Shown: positions 11,736-21,481 of the stretch, in pieces
Position numbering within the stretch: position 1 is the stretch's first letter
Layout: every line of letters begins with the position of its first letter
Assembly: GCA_019096155.1 (NCBI GenBank)
Contig: JAHCVI010000005.1
Coordinates: 1,188,468 to 1,252,467, forward strand
Reading direction: 5' to 3'
Origin: Staphylotrichum longicolle
Lineage: Eukaryota > Ascomycota > Sordariomycetes > Sordariales > Chaetomiaceae
DNA: 64,000 bases
Translations under genes and position numbers: made by a program
The notes under the pieces: model-generated
Databases searched by the model: none
Seen by the model: the letters and a program-made list of their open reading frames with translations, nothing else
Told to the model about the DNA's origin: nothing

Positions 11736-12568
11736 TCTCGCCTGGGAGTTGGGCAGGACGGGAGCCCAAGAGGATTCTGGACGAAGAATATTCCCAGTTT
11801 TCAGTGACCCCTTTCATTCTCACTACCCGCAGACCCGACCTCTCCCTCAGCCTCGCACCTGCGTTTCGCTCGTCGTCACAATCACCACTCGCGCATCCCA
11901 TCAGCTGCCCCGTTGTGCCGGCCTGTTGTGCCGGCCTTCAATCCATTCAAGTCATATCATAGTCCCCTACCGTCAGGGAATAGTGGTTTCCATAATTACC
12001 ACTCTATTGCGTTTTTGCCTGAGTTCTGAAGCCACTACAATACAACTGGCAGCCTCACTGGGGTTTCTGATGCACCGGATTCAAGTAAGTAGATTGTCTT
12101 CCATACACCCTGCTTCTAAATGGGGCCTTCCGAACGCTCTTGATGTTAGCGAACTTGGAAATCGGTCTAATCCTGGTTAGTTAACCTTTCTCCTTTTACT
12201 AGTCTGTACAGTTTTTAACTATGCCCGCAGGGCCTCAGTTTCCCGTCGCGAGAGGGCCAATATATACGGAACCGAGTGTTACCTGTCTGCAAATGCATAC
12301 GGCACCTTCCTCTGGGTTACCGTGATCTGCTATGTGCCTCCACTTAGACCGGTACCTGATTGGGCACTCCGCACGGAAGATGCCGCCATGGGGAACAGGA
12401 ACACCCTGGAAAACAAGCCAACCTCTCCTGTGCGAGTCAACGTGGCTCGAGCTCGACAACCATCATGAAGTCGGCGGGCGGTGTCGGGGCGATGGATGCC
12501 ACCAGCAACTGCCGTGTTGGAATACGTCATGTACTCGACACACAAGGCACTGATCACTGACGGGATTC
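11736..12568. other. Low-information intergenic stretch
   Basis: No gene supported. A short segment near 12587-12612 (ITVTTCFWVLKLI) could be a helix belonging to the RGS relic downstream. Confidence 0.35.
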
Positions 12569-12825
12569 TTGCCTGCAGATCACAGTCACTACGACCTGCT
12601 TCTGGGTCTTAAAATTAATCGTATGTTTCTCGTCCATTCCGTTGTATCATGCGTTCTCCTCACGGCCCAAAGCTTCCCACGTTGGCCAGCATCCTCTCGG
12701 ATACGGCTTCACCCCCATGGACCTTGGACAAGTTCGTCGACCACCTCGTGGCCAACCACTGCCTAGAGACGTTGGAATTCATCCAAAAACAAGCTAAAAA
12801 ATTGTTAGTGGGTCTTAACACTTAC
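12569..12825 (+). pseudogene. RGS-domain protein fragment
   Basis: Remnant of a regulator of G-protein signalling, a GTPase-activating factor for heterotrimeric G-alpha subunits. The diagnostic stretch LPTLASILSDTASPPWTL followed by KFVDHLVANHCLETLEFI matches the start of the fungal RGS box. The match ends at about 12805, and the sequence then runs into unrelated bases and an isolated transposon terminal repeat (12867-12909). Most of the domain is missing, so this is not functional. Confidence 0.65.
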
Positions 12826-12866
12826 TTAACGATTTGTTGCGTGCAGCTCTACCAAAATCTGTTAGC

Positions 12867-12909
12867 GTGGAGCATTCGCTATCCTGGAGCTTTCGCTATA
12901 CACCCACGT
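12867..12909 (-). repeat. Solo terminal inverted repeat of the A-type Fot1/pogo element
   Basis: The reverse complement of this 43 bp segment matches the TIR of element A with two visible differences, including both internal AGCGAAAGCTCC / AGCGAATGCTCC motifs. TA at 12910-12911 borders it. No transposase lies nearby, so it is a solo end left by deletion or abortive excision in the RGS relic. Confidence 0.85.
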
Positions 12910-13198
12910 TAATCATTTTAGAAATTTCAATTTACACTCAAAGGTAATAAATGTATCGGCGAGGCAAGGGGTGCTAGGGACTCCATGCCGGTTCAATTAC
13001 CTTTATCAATCCTCCCTCGAATATTATATCGGCCTGCATCCCTCCTCTGCTGTCGTTTAACGTCCTGTCCAAACACCCTAGACGGTCAATCCTCGGATTC
13101 CGGTTTTGATCATACGCGGTAAAGGACACCTACGATTCCGCAGCCGACGCCCACCTGGTCTACCCAACCGAAACCTTCACCGTCCACCCTTCTACAGC

Positions 13199-13911
13199 AT
13201 GGCGCCGCTCTGCTCTATCGTTGCCGCCACACTCCTCTTTCTCTTAACGGCAAATGCCTACTTTGAGCTCTTGCAACCGCCCTCGCTCGAGGGCGCCAAG
13301 CTGAACAAGGATCTAGAAACCAATGGGGCGTGTGGCGGGGGCGTGCCTGACCTTTCGTCGACGACGGACTTCCACGTTGATGGGGACTCAGTTGCAATCT
13401 TTCTTGGCCAGCCGCAAGCCAATATCCTGATTGGGGCCACGCTCAACCCGCAGGCCAACGGCGGCTGGGCACAGCTGTACCCACTTGTACAACAGAGGGG
13501 CCTGGGCAACTTTTGCCAGCCAGCCGTCACTGCGCCAAAGGAGTAGGTTGGGAAGAAGGGCTTCATCGGGATTGTGTACGAGACGGACGTGCAGCGCTAC
13601 CAGGTAGGTTTTGACCAGTCTTGACTGCGGCTGCTGATTATTGCTAATTGTGGCTTGCAAAGTGTGCTGCCGTCAACTTCGTTTCGGGCGCGAACCACGT
13701 AGTCAGCTCAACTTGCAGCAACGGAACCGGGGTCCACGTGAGCTTTACTACCAATTTGGCCCTCTCAGGTCTGGCAGCCTCCCCCAGCAGCTCCCCCAGC
13801 AGCTCGCCCAGCCACTCGGGCGCTTCATCGCTGCGTTTCCGTAGTAGGCTACCGGCTGGGGGCTTTGCGGCTATCGCCGTGATGATTCTGGCAGGAGCTG
13901 CGCTGTTCTGA
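13199..13911 (+). pseudogene. BIM1-like / X325 copper-protein family pseudogene
   Basis: Secreted, probably GPI-anchored protein of the BIM1-like/X325 family, relatives of lytic polysaccharide monooxygenases implicated in copper handling rather than polysaccharide cleavage. Start at 13199 with signal peptide MAPLCSIVAATLLFLLTANA. The mature chain carries NGACGGG, the GLGNFCQPAVTAP motif and, after the intron at 13604-13662, QCAAVNF and a second Cys (SSTC). A Ser/Pro-rich stalk and a hydrophobic C-terminus (GGFAAIAVMILAGAALF) suggest a GPI signal. Two defects: an in-frame TAG at 13543-13545 after PKE, and the mature N-terminal residue is Tyr (TAC) where the family has the copper-ligating His (CAC). 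Both fit CpA-to-TpA changes. Without them the chain would be about 217 aa. Confidence 0.75.
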
Positions 13912-14968
13912 TTTCGTTTTGGGGTCGACGCTCTTGGGCTGGTTACTCGTGGTCTTAGGAAATAATAATGTATTGCAGAATGGTAAATTACGGCATCGTC
14001 GCGACAGCGCGCGTGCCGCATTACGCTCCCAGACATCAACTGCCAACAAGTGGCGTCAGTTGTTTAGTGATAAGATTCAACTTTGCCATCAGCTGACGCA
14101 AACAGATCTTGCAAGGGCGCTGGCTTCTTTTTTGGTTTTGGCTCTCGGGCAGTGGTTGGAGCGCTCGGAGGAAGCGCAGAGGAGCGCCCGGAAAACTCTT
14201 GGAGACCGGAGTTCTTCGGGTCCGTAAGCGCGAATGATGAATGGTCCCATCCCCGAGAACAGAACGCTAGCGCGCGATGGAAGTGGTCGCGTCGGAACAA
14301 GCGCGCAGGCTTATGGGGTCGCGTGTTGTCCTGAGACACGCAAGCCTGGAGAACGTGGGGGATGCCGTTCGGGTCAACGATCAAGTGGCCACGGTAATAG
14401 GCTTGGTCCTAAGCGCCCGTGTTGCCACCCTGCTCTTGTCGATTCATCACAACAGAGAGAGCTAAACCTTTCTATTTATGATGATCCCTGGCTTCCATCA
14501 TCACTGGATACTGCTTGTAGCAATTGTGCAATGCCGGCACACACATCATCTATAAATTCCTATTGGCTTTGTTCATAATCGATCAACACCAGGCCGAATT
14601 TATTGAATTGACTATTGAGGAACGCCCAGAGTCCCTTAAAAAAGAGTAACTATATACAACGATTGGCCCGTTCCTCTGCGCCTCATGCAGGGTTCCGACT
14701 CGTTGCTATTAATTTGTAACAGGATAAATGTCACGCAAGAACAAAGTGAAATCGTCGATACAAGGCTGCGGGGCATTCAACGCTGACCGGACGAACATGC
14801 CATCCAAACTGTTGTCATTCTCTTCGTCGTATAAAACCTCTTCTCCTTCATCGCCAGCTGCATTGACGATTGTATACCGTTAGCGACAAACTGAAATGCC
14901 TGGATTGTTTTCTCACCTTGCATAGAGGCCCGGTATGTCTCTCGCACGTCCTCTAGAAGCCTCAGATC
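13912..14968. other. Intergenic, no feature supported
   Basis: Contains overlapping short frames on both strands near 14064-14465 without recognisable domains. I see no gene here. Confidence 0.45.
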
Positions 14969-16372
14969 CTAGACAAGAAGTTTCTGGACATAGAAATTCC
15001 TGTTGATCAGCGTTTGCGCCCCCTCCGGGTGGCGCCATTTGTAGGCCTTCAAACGTCAGTTGCCTAACCGTATATGTACAGGGCACAAGACTTACCTCCT
15101 CTGGGTGTTTGACCCAAAACATCAGCCTCCACGTGTCCCTCTCCATCGTACTCAACCAGACCATTGCAGCGCAGAATGCGTCGGCCCTCTGGCTAGATTC
15201 AACCGCTGCCATAGCTGTTCGAAGCATTGGAAGGAGTAATGTTTCGAGCCGGCACACGTACGCCTCGAGAATGAGATCTAGCTGATGGTGCAAAGCTCGG
15301 GGTGCGGGTATGGTATTGCGGAATGGGCTGTTTGGGTCCTTGATAGGTAGTCCCTCAGCAGCTTGCCAACCCTTAACGAGAAGCCGGTTCGCAGTCCAGA
15401 GCCTGAGAGCACAACTCAAAAGTCGCGATTTCCCAGGCGGCCGCGAGATGATGGCCTTGAGAAGACCATTGCAGTCTGCTTCTTTGGTGCAAAGTCCAAT
15501 ACACGCGGTGACGTACGATGCGATAGTCTTGTCAGCAGGGGGTGACTGTAGATCTAAGCTGAGTGCCTCTGTTCGCAGACATTTCCAGCCTGTCTTGCTC
15601 TTGGCCCAGACCGTGGTTTGGTCGTCGCTGCTGGGGTTGAATTTGCGGCAGCGTACTTTGAGGGCGGGCCCGTTGGCGTAGTGACGGACTTTGCAGTCGA
15701 ATGGGTTTTCTATCCACTCCAGATCTCCCCACTGAAGGCGGGATCGGTACTCCACGCTCTGCCCTAACGAGTTGTTAGGGTATCTATGTTGCATTTGTTC
15801 TCAACCACTCACACTTCTTGAAGATCGGATGTTCGGCGAAGGAAATCTTGATACAGAGGTCCGGTGTTCTCTCACACCCTTGACAGAACCAGGTCATCAT
15901 CTTGCACTATGTAAGGGTCAGCGTGACTCTCAATGCCCCTCTCGACAACAGACCTTCTGGTGGCGTCTTATGCAATGCACGCATCTTATTTCGAGTCCAG
16001 ACCGCCAGGAGATATCAGAACCGCCTTGGTAGACCCTGATGTCGCTGTTTATCTAGGTGCTGGGCGTGGCCTTGGCTTGGGCAACTTCGACGGTACTCGA
16101 ATTGGAGAAGTCGCGGGGATCGGTAGCAATGCCGGGCGAAAAGACCCATGCTGTTCGACAGCAGAAGAATTCGCAAGAACTGGAAGAACGGAAGACGAAG
16201 CAATATGCTGATCGAGGGCAGTACAGTCAGCCCTGGAGCCGGGTGTCAAGGCAAGAAAGCGGGAATCAAGGGCGGCAAGCTCGTCAAGAAGCTGGAGAGT
16301 GTCTGGATTGAAAGGAGGGGAAAGGGGACCATCGTCATGATTGTGGGACGGTGCCCACTCTAGCTCGGTCAT
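14969..16372 (-). CDS. Conserved fungal protein of unknown function (371 aa, four exons)
   Basis: Not a family with known function that I can name, though the text resembles a conserved ascomycete hypothetical protein. Exons (minus) 16372-16097, 15906-15813, 15763-15096 and 15046-14969 sum to 1116 nt with compatible phases. The introns are 190, 49 and 49 bp, the last two near the minimum fungal size (GTGAGT and GTAAGT donors). Visible motifs: MTELEWAPSH at the start; a CxxC pair (FCQGCERTPDLCIKISF); LEWIENPFDCKVRHYANGP; LKVRCRKFNPSSDDQTTVW; LRLWTANRLLVKGW; HHQLDLILEAYV; and a Trp-rich end (WLSTMERDTWRLMFWVKHPEE). No signal peptide or membrane helix, so probably intracellular. The first exon and its long intron are the least certain part. 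Confidence 0.65.
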
Positions 16373-16874
16373 GCTGTTGCTGTGTGTAGGCTTTGCACAC
16401 TCAAGGGTTGATGTGTCGGTGTTGCAAAGGAGACCAGCGCAAGATGGTGCCCCTCCTAGAGAGGAGCATACCCCACTCCAGGGAAGATCTCGCGAACCCA
16501 ATCAGGCCCATGACATTTGGGTTGCATGCTCCTCTCCATGGAAGATCTCGCGGCCCAATCAGACCTGTGGTTTCGATGCCCGTGAACGCAATATTGGGGC
16601 TAAATGCTATCTGACAGGCGGTTTGGCTGGCTGGGCGGCTGACCCCGCCTCAGGCCATCACGTGCCCTTTTGAGTCAGGTTAAGGCCCTCCCCATCAATT
16701 CATTCTGAACGCCGCGTCTGATACGACGCCACCAATTCATGTGGAACGAAAGGCACGCAGATGAATGTGGTGATCTTTCGCTAATGGTGATGATGGCGAT
16801 GTGGGAGCAAGATGTGGGCAGAGGGCTGCCTGCAGAGGCAAAAGTGGTGTGGTGGGCTAGCGCACAGACCAACC

Positions 16875-17288
16875 CACGCAACAACTTACGCCACCGCCTG
16901 GGGCGTCTTCAACACAATCCGCCGGGGACTGGTCACGGTGCCCGTGCAGGCGCTCGAGGCCACGAGTCTCGCCTTTGTGGGCCATCGCTGGGCGCATGGC
17001 GGCGCGAGATCGGAACGAACACTCAAGCCCGGCCGCGTTGCGTCCGGCACCATCCTCCGCATCGTGAAGCCCGCGCTCCTCGCCGGAGGCATCGCGGTAG
17101 CGGTCGAGGTTCCGGTCGCTGTCGCCCTGTCGCTCCGGGGCGCGAGGTCTTTTGCGCGGTATCTGAGCGATTCGGAGGACGTTGCCGAGGTCACGGCGTA
17201 CATGTGGCGGACGATCGATTGGTGCTATATATTTTATGCGGCGTCGACGCAGCTGGCGAGCGTTGTGCTGGCGACGAGGCCCAAGTGA
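16875..17288 (+). pseudogene. MATE-type transporter fragment
   Basis: C-terminal half of a fungal MATE-like multidrug/toxin extrusion membrane protein. WGVFNTIRRGLVTVPVQALEATS, FVGHRW, a hydrophobic helix (IVKPALLAGGIAVAVEVPVAVAL), SDSEDVAEVTAYMW, and RTIDWCYIFYAASTQLASVVLATRPK run in one frame. The sequence is cut off at about 17280 exactly where LINE-type sequence begins on the other strand, and no N-terminal half is visible upstream. It is a truncated relic, not a transporter. Confidence 0.7.
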
Positions 17289-17848
17289 TCCTCCTTGGCG
17301 CACCTGGCGCACACCTGAGGGTTCTTGCCCTGGAAAGCTCTGTGGCCGATCTGCTGGCAGTTGTAGCATTGTTCCGGCCGCATCCGACGTTCGAATACTC
17401 CCGTGTATCCTGATTCTCCTCCGGCGTAGAAGAAGCCCTCGTTGAGGAGCTTCCTGGCGTCACCGAGTTTCGTGACATATACCACCATGGACCCATAAGC
17501 TTTCGCGGTGTTCCTTCTGCTCAGCCAGGCCATCTTGGCGATCTGCACCTCGTTTTCCTCGCTCAAGGCTTCTGTAGCTCTAGGAAGGACCTTGCATTCG
17601 TGGTCAATGACAGCCGTACGATTGACGTTGTCAACTTTGACTGGGTACAGCTGGTCCCGAAGGACTCTTGCACCCGGGGTCTTCTTCGTTTCAATGATGT
17701 CCTTGATCTTCTTGACTTCTTCCTCGTTCCTGCGGAGAATGCTAAGACGGTTGTTGTTTCCTCTATCTCTAGTGACGGCAACGCAACGCCACTTGGGCTG
17801 GTCGCCAGGCGCTCGCATTTCGTTCTCGGTAAGCTTGCGAAGGGCCAC
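17289..17848 (-). mobile_element. LINE (Tad1-like) ORF1/gag fragment with zinc knuckles
   Basis: Minus-strand gag-like protein of a non-LTR retrotransposon. The frame includes NALRKL-type start (ALRKLTENEMRAPGDQPKW), VLRDQLYPVKVDNVNR, AWLSRRNTAKAYGSMVVYV, GESGYTGVFERRMRPEQCYNC and a second CARCAKEDH box. In the first CCHC box the last ligand is Gly (HRAFQG) where the family has Cys. The coding sequence ends abruptly at the junction with the MATE fragment; no reverse transcriptase follows. That is a 3' truncation, whereas LINE insertions are usually 5' truncated, so a later deletion or rearrangement is likely. Confidence 0.75.
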
Positions 17849-18301
17849 CGGTGTAGCCTCTGGGGTTCACCGGTGAGTGAGGGGCAATGGCGCCCTGGTT
17901 GGTGGTCTGTGGCGTCTGCACGTCACCCTCCAAGTCAGCTCATCAAGTCACACATTGAGGGTGGCAGATTGATATTGGCCGCCATCACACTGCGGGGTGG
18001 CTCAGCCCCCTCCCTCAACGGCGTCATTTCGGCAACTAAGGAAGTTACTAGCATCTGGTGTCAAACAGAACAGCCAGTCTTGTGCTTTTGCTACTGCTTT
18101 TGTCTGTCGTCAGAGCAGCTGAACTCCCCGTCTTAGACAGACAGGTTCTGCAAACGCCGGAAACCTGACCCAATTGGATCTTTTAAACAATGCGACCCTC
18201 TCTTCAAGCTTTATGTGACATAGAGAGTTGGCGTAAGAGGATCAAACGGAAGGAGTCAATATGACGAAGAGTGATAATATTTAAAAAAATACATGCCCAC
18301 T
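17849..18301. other. Intergenic, no feature supported
   Basis: Upstream flank of the LINE fragment, possibly more of its 5' region. No ORF or repeat I can name. Confidence 0.35.
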
Positions 18302-19743
18302 TCACTCTGCACCCTTGTCCAACGGCCAGTACCCTCCAAGCTCCCCAAAGATCTGCTCAAACCCAGGAAGCAGGTCGTCCAATTCACGTGCTTCAATGTC
18401 GGGCATATCGGTACACCACTGCGCTGGGTTATCTTTGGGAAGATTCGGAATTTGTTCGTTCTGGATCCACCGGATGCCAACATCGTTGATGCCGGAGTGG
18501 TCTTGGTCATTTGGGGCCCGCTTGTAGCTGCGGAAGACACCGCCCTGAACCTCACGGTTCCAACGCATAACCGGAGAGGTCATAGTCTTGAGCAGGCCAC
18601 CGTGGAGGAAGGCGATGCGGCCGTCGTCCGGATGGTGTTGGGCAAAGGAGTGACCGCAATAGCTGCCTTGATACACTGTGCCGATGCTGGTCAGCCAGCG
18701 CTTGGGCCGGCCGTAGCGCGTCTTGAGCGCGTGCCAGGCGAAGCGGAAGGTGTCCTTGTCGCCGAGGAGGAAGTCATCGTAATAGCGGTCGGGATCGTTG
18801 TTCATGAAGGCGGCCAGCTTGACGTGGTACCAGAACCGCACCTTGTCAACCAGCAGCTGGCCGCTCTCGAGCTCGAACTCGTCCATCCGGCAATGCGTGT
18901 TGGTAATGGCCCACGCGGGATTGGCCGGGCGGGTGCGCGCTTATTCGGGCCAGAAGATGGTTCTGTACTCCCTGTACGTGGGCGACTCCCAGAGTTCCGC
19001 GGGGTCAATGACGGGGATGTTGTCGCTGTCGAGTAGCAGAATCTCGGCAAAACGGGAGTTCACAATGGCGACTGTCTTCAGCTGGTAGTTGATGAGGGAG
19101 GTGCTAAAGACGGAGTGCATGATGTTGTCCTTGCTTGCCAGGTCGTTGAAGACGGTGTGGGGGTATATCTTGGTGAGTTGCTGCCTCTTGCCGTCGTCCA
19201 TCTCATCGCCGTAGTAGTGGATCTCGATAGGGACCTTGGAGTTTAGGCGATGGAGGGCGCGGAGGAGGGTCTTGGTGCGCATGAGCGTGTCGCCGTTGCC
19301 CGCGAGGAGGACGATGCCTCGGCCGAAGAAGCGAGACGCGACGTCCTTATAAGGGGGGATGTTGCGAACAAAGTCCTGCCATTGACGGCGTCGGAGTTCC
19401 ACCTCGCTTTCGGGGCGCTCCTTGACGTTCCAGTCCTTGGCGCCATCGAACATGAAGTTGACCTTGTCGTTCGGGGTCCAGTTGCACGTCTTTCTCGCCT
19501 CACTGACGCTCAGGCTCGGAAGGGCAACTACCTTGTCGAGGTGTCGGCCCCTGAAAAACTCGGCCGAAGTGAAGCGATGTGCAAAATCAAAGCCTTCAGC
19601 GGCTCCGGGATCAAGGTGAAACCCCCCACAACGCGGGACAACGACTCGCCGCTGAATTTACGGCTGTACCAGCCGGCAATCAAAAGAACAGAGGCGATGG
19701 CGGCGGCGGTGACGAGGGTTCGCGGAATGCGCCTGAGGGCCAT
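18302..19743 (-). pseudogene. GT71-type alpha-1,3-mannosyltransferase pseudogene (MNN1-like)
   Basis: Type II Golgi mannosyltransferase of the MNN1/GT71 family, which adds alpha-1,3-mannose to glycans. A signal anchor (TLVTAAAIASVLLIAGWYS) starts at 19743. The catalytic region includes RGIVLLAGNGDTLMRTKTLL, PIEIHYYGDEMDD, the DxD-type metal site ILLLDSDNIPVIDP, TRPANPAWAITNTHCRMDEFELESGQ, and FLLGDKDTFRFAW. Lesions: a one-base loss in a run of C/G at 19622-19627 separates anchor and catalytic frames, and an in-frame TAA at 18941-18943 follows IFWPE. Both halves around the stop share one frame, so the stop is a point change (TAY-to-TAA, a transversion, not RIP). Without the lesions the protein would be about 480 aa, full length for the family. 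Confidence 0.85.
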
Positions 19744-21481
19744 GCTGCCTGTGTGCTGTGGCCAAATGGTGCAAATGGTGCGCTAGGGTGACTTTGTGGA
19801 CAATTCCCCCCTTTTTTATGTTCGTTACTAGTGCGAAATTTTCGGTGGGTCCCGTATCAAAGTTTACCGCCTGTGGCTTGTCGTGGCTGCTTCACTAGTC
19901 GGACCTCTCAATCCCGTCCAACTCAGAGGAATTAGAAAGTCCCGAGCACAAGGCCTTCCTCAAAACCGCGCGTTTTTTGAGACGCATCTTGCGCTTCCCC
20001 CAATCCACGGACTGCGATTTGCCTTTAAACCCTGCTCCGGCAGGGTCGCGCGACAAAAGCGGCGAGTTGCTCACCCCAGCTCACCCGGCTCACTCGGATT
20101 GGCGGGAGAGCCGGAGCCATGCGCGCAAGAGTGCCATATTCCCACCACCATCGCCAACGTGATAAGCAACAACAATTAAACTTGATTCACCGGTCGGCAA
20201 AGGATTACCTGGAGAAGAACTACAAGTTTCGACGTCAGCCAGCTGGGCCCGCTTAAGGGCATAGCGAGATTGTCAGACGCTCGACTGATGCGATGTCCTT
20301 AATTCTAAGACGCAACATCGGGTCTTTGAGAGGGAGGGGGACACGCCGCTCATATACTGCCGAGGACCAGGTAGTGCCAGGAATTATGGTAGCAAATTAG
20401 AAACATAATGTTCGGAGATAGAGATATGTCCGGTTATTGCCTCGGAGGCCTGAGCAACGGGTTAACAAAGGCGACTAGTGACGTTGGGGGATTACTCAGA
20501 TCCCCCGTCAGAGGTTGACGGTTCGTTGGAGGATGGCAACTTTGGCAAGAGAGGGATTAACGTACATGATAAGCGAGAGCACCAGATAGTTAAGTAGAAC
20601 TTATCGAAGGTTTGTTTTGCTTGTAATTGTCCTCGATTCGCGGCGCGCGCGGTGGAGCGCGCCAGCAGGCGGGTGTTGGACAGCAACAGTGATAGGCTCG
20701 AATAGGCATAGACCAACTGGATGATACTGCATCAATTGAGGCACAAGATGAAGCTTGGATTACCTGTCTGAATAAAATGTATTCTGTGTGTGTCACTTGG
20801 AAAAATCCGAGGGCTTCGGGAACTTCGCTAGACCCCCCGGGCAGTGGCTGGTCGTCGGCTCTGTCGGTCGGCGCGGTGTCTTGTGGCTTAGACGTTGATG
20901 TCGAATGCCATCGCCAAGCTTCGCTTCACGCCTGCCGGGACATGAGTTAGAGTTGGAGCTCGACTGTTGCCTGGTTTTAGCTTACCTCAGCTCGCCATCC
21001 GAACCCCTAGCAGCCTAGCTCACCCCGCTCGGTTTTACAAGCGGAACATCCGGAGAATGAATTGGTTCAGGCCCTAAATCTGGCACCGTTGAACGGAGCG
21101 GCATTTTGGCGCCCGGACTCGGCGATCGGGGACATCGCTTGTGATGCCTAATTGGGCATGGATGCTCAAGTCGACACTCAATCCGGGCCTCATCTTGCAT
21201 CCACCCTCCACCCTAAACCTTCTTCCACAAATCTGGCCTGGCCCTTCAGCAGTTATTTGAACGGTCGCATCGGTTTCCTTGCAGTGGTCGAATAATTCAT
21301 CCAGGGTTGAAGGCTTAGATATCCCATCCTATAGGTAAAAAATTGGCTCAAGTAGGAGTCAGGGCGGTTATTAGAAGCCCGAGACCTAACGTAATGACTC
21401 GTACCGCGCCCTGATACCGAATATTATTCGCACTACCTTGAATTGACTAACTAGCCAGCGTGATATTGAGACCGCACCTTA
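19744..21481. other. Intergenic, no feature supported
   Basis: About 1.7 kb of GC-normal sequence with only short unsupported frames. A hydrophobic minus-strand stretch near 20560-20710 is not assignable. Confidence 0.4.

Noticed and set aside
14064..14578. Overlapping frames with a Lys/Pro/Ser-rich translation
   Set aside because: Three frames equally open, no motif, no splice-compatible gene model.
18941..18943. TAA in GT71 as part of an unannotated intron
   Set aside because: The only GT..AG pair around it would be about 29 bp, below fungal minimum, and the frame is continuous on both sides.
18293..19786. Plus-strand frames of up to 247 codons over the GT71 locus
   Set aside because: Antisense to a clear mannosyltransferase; no recognisable protein text.
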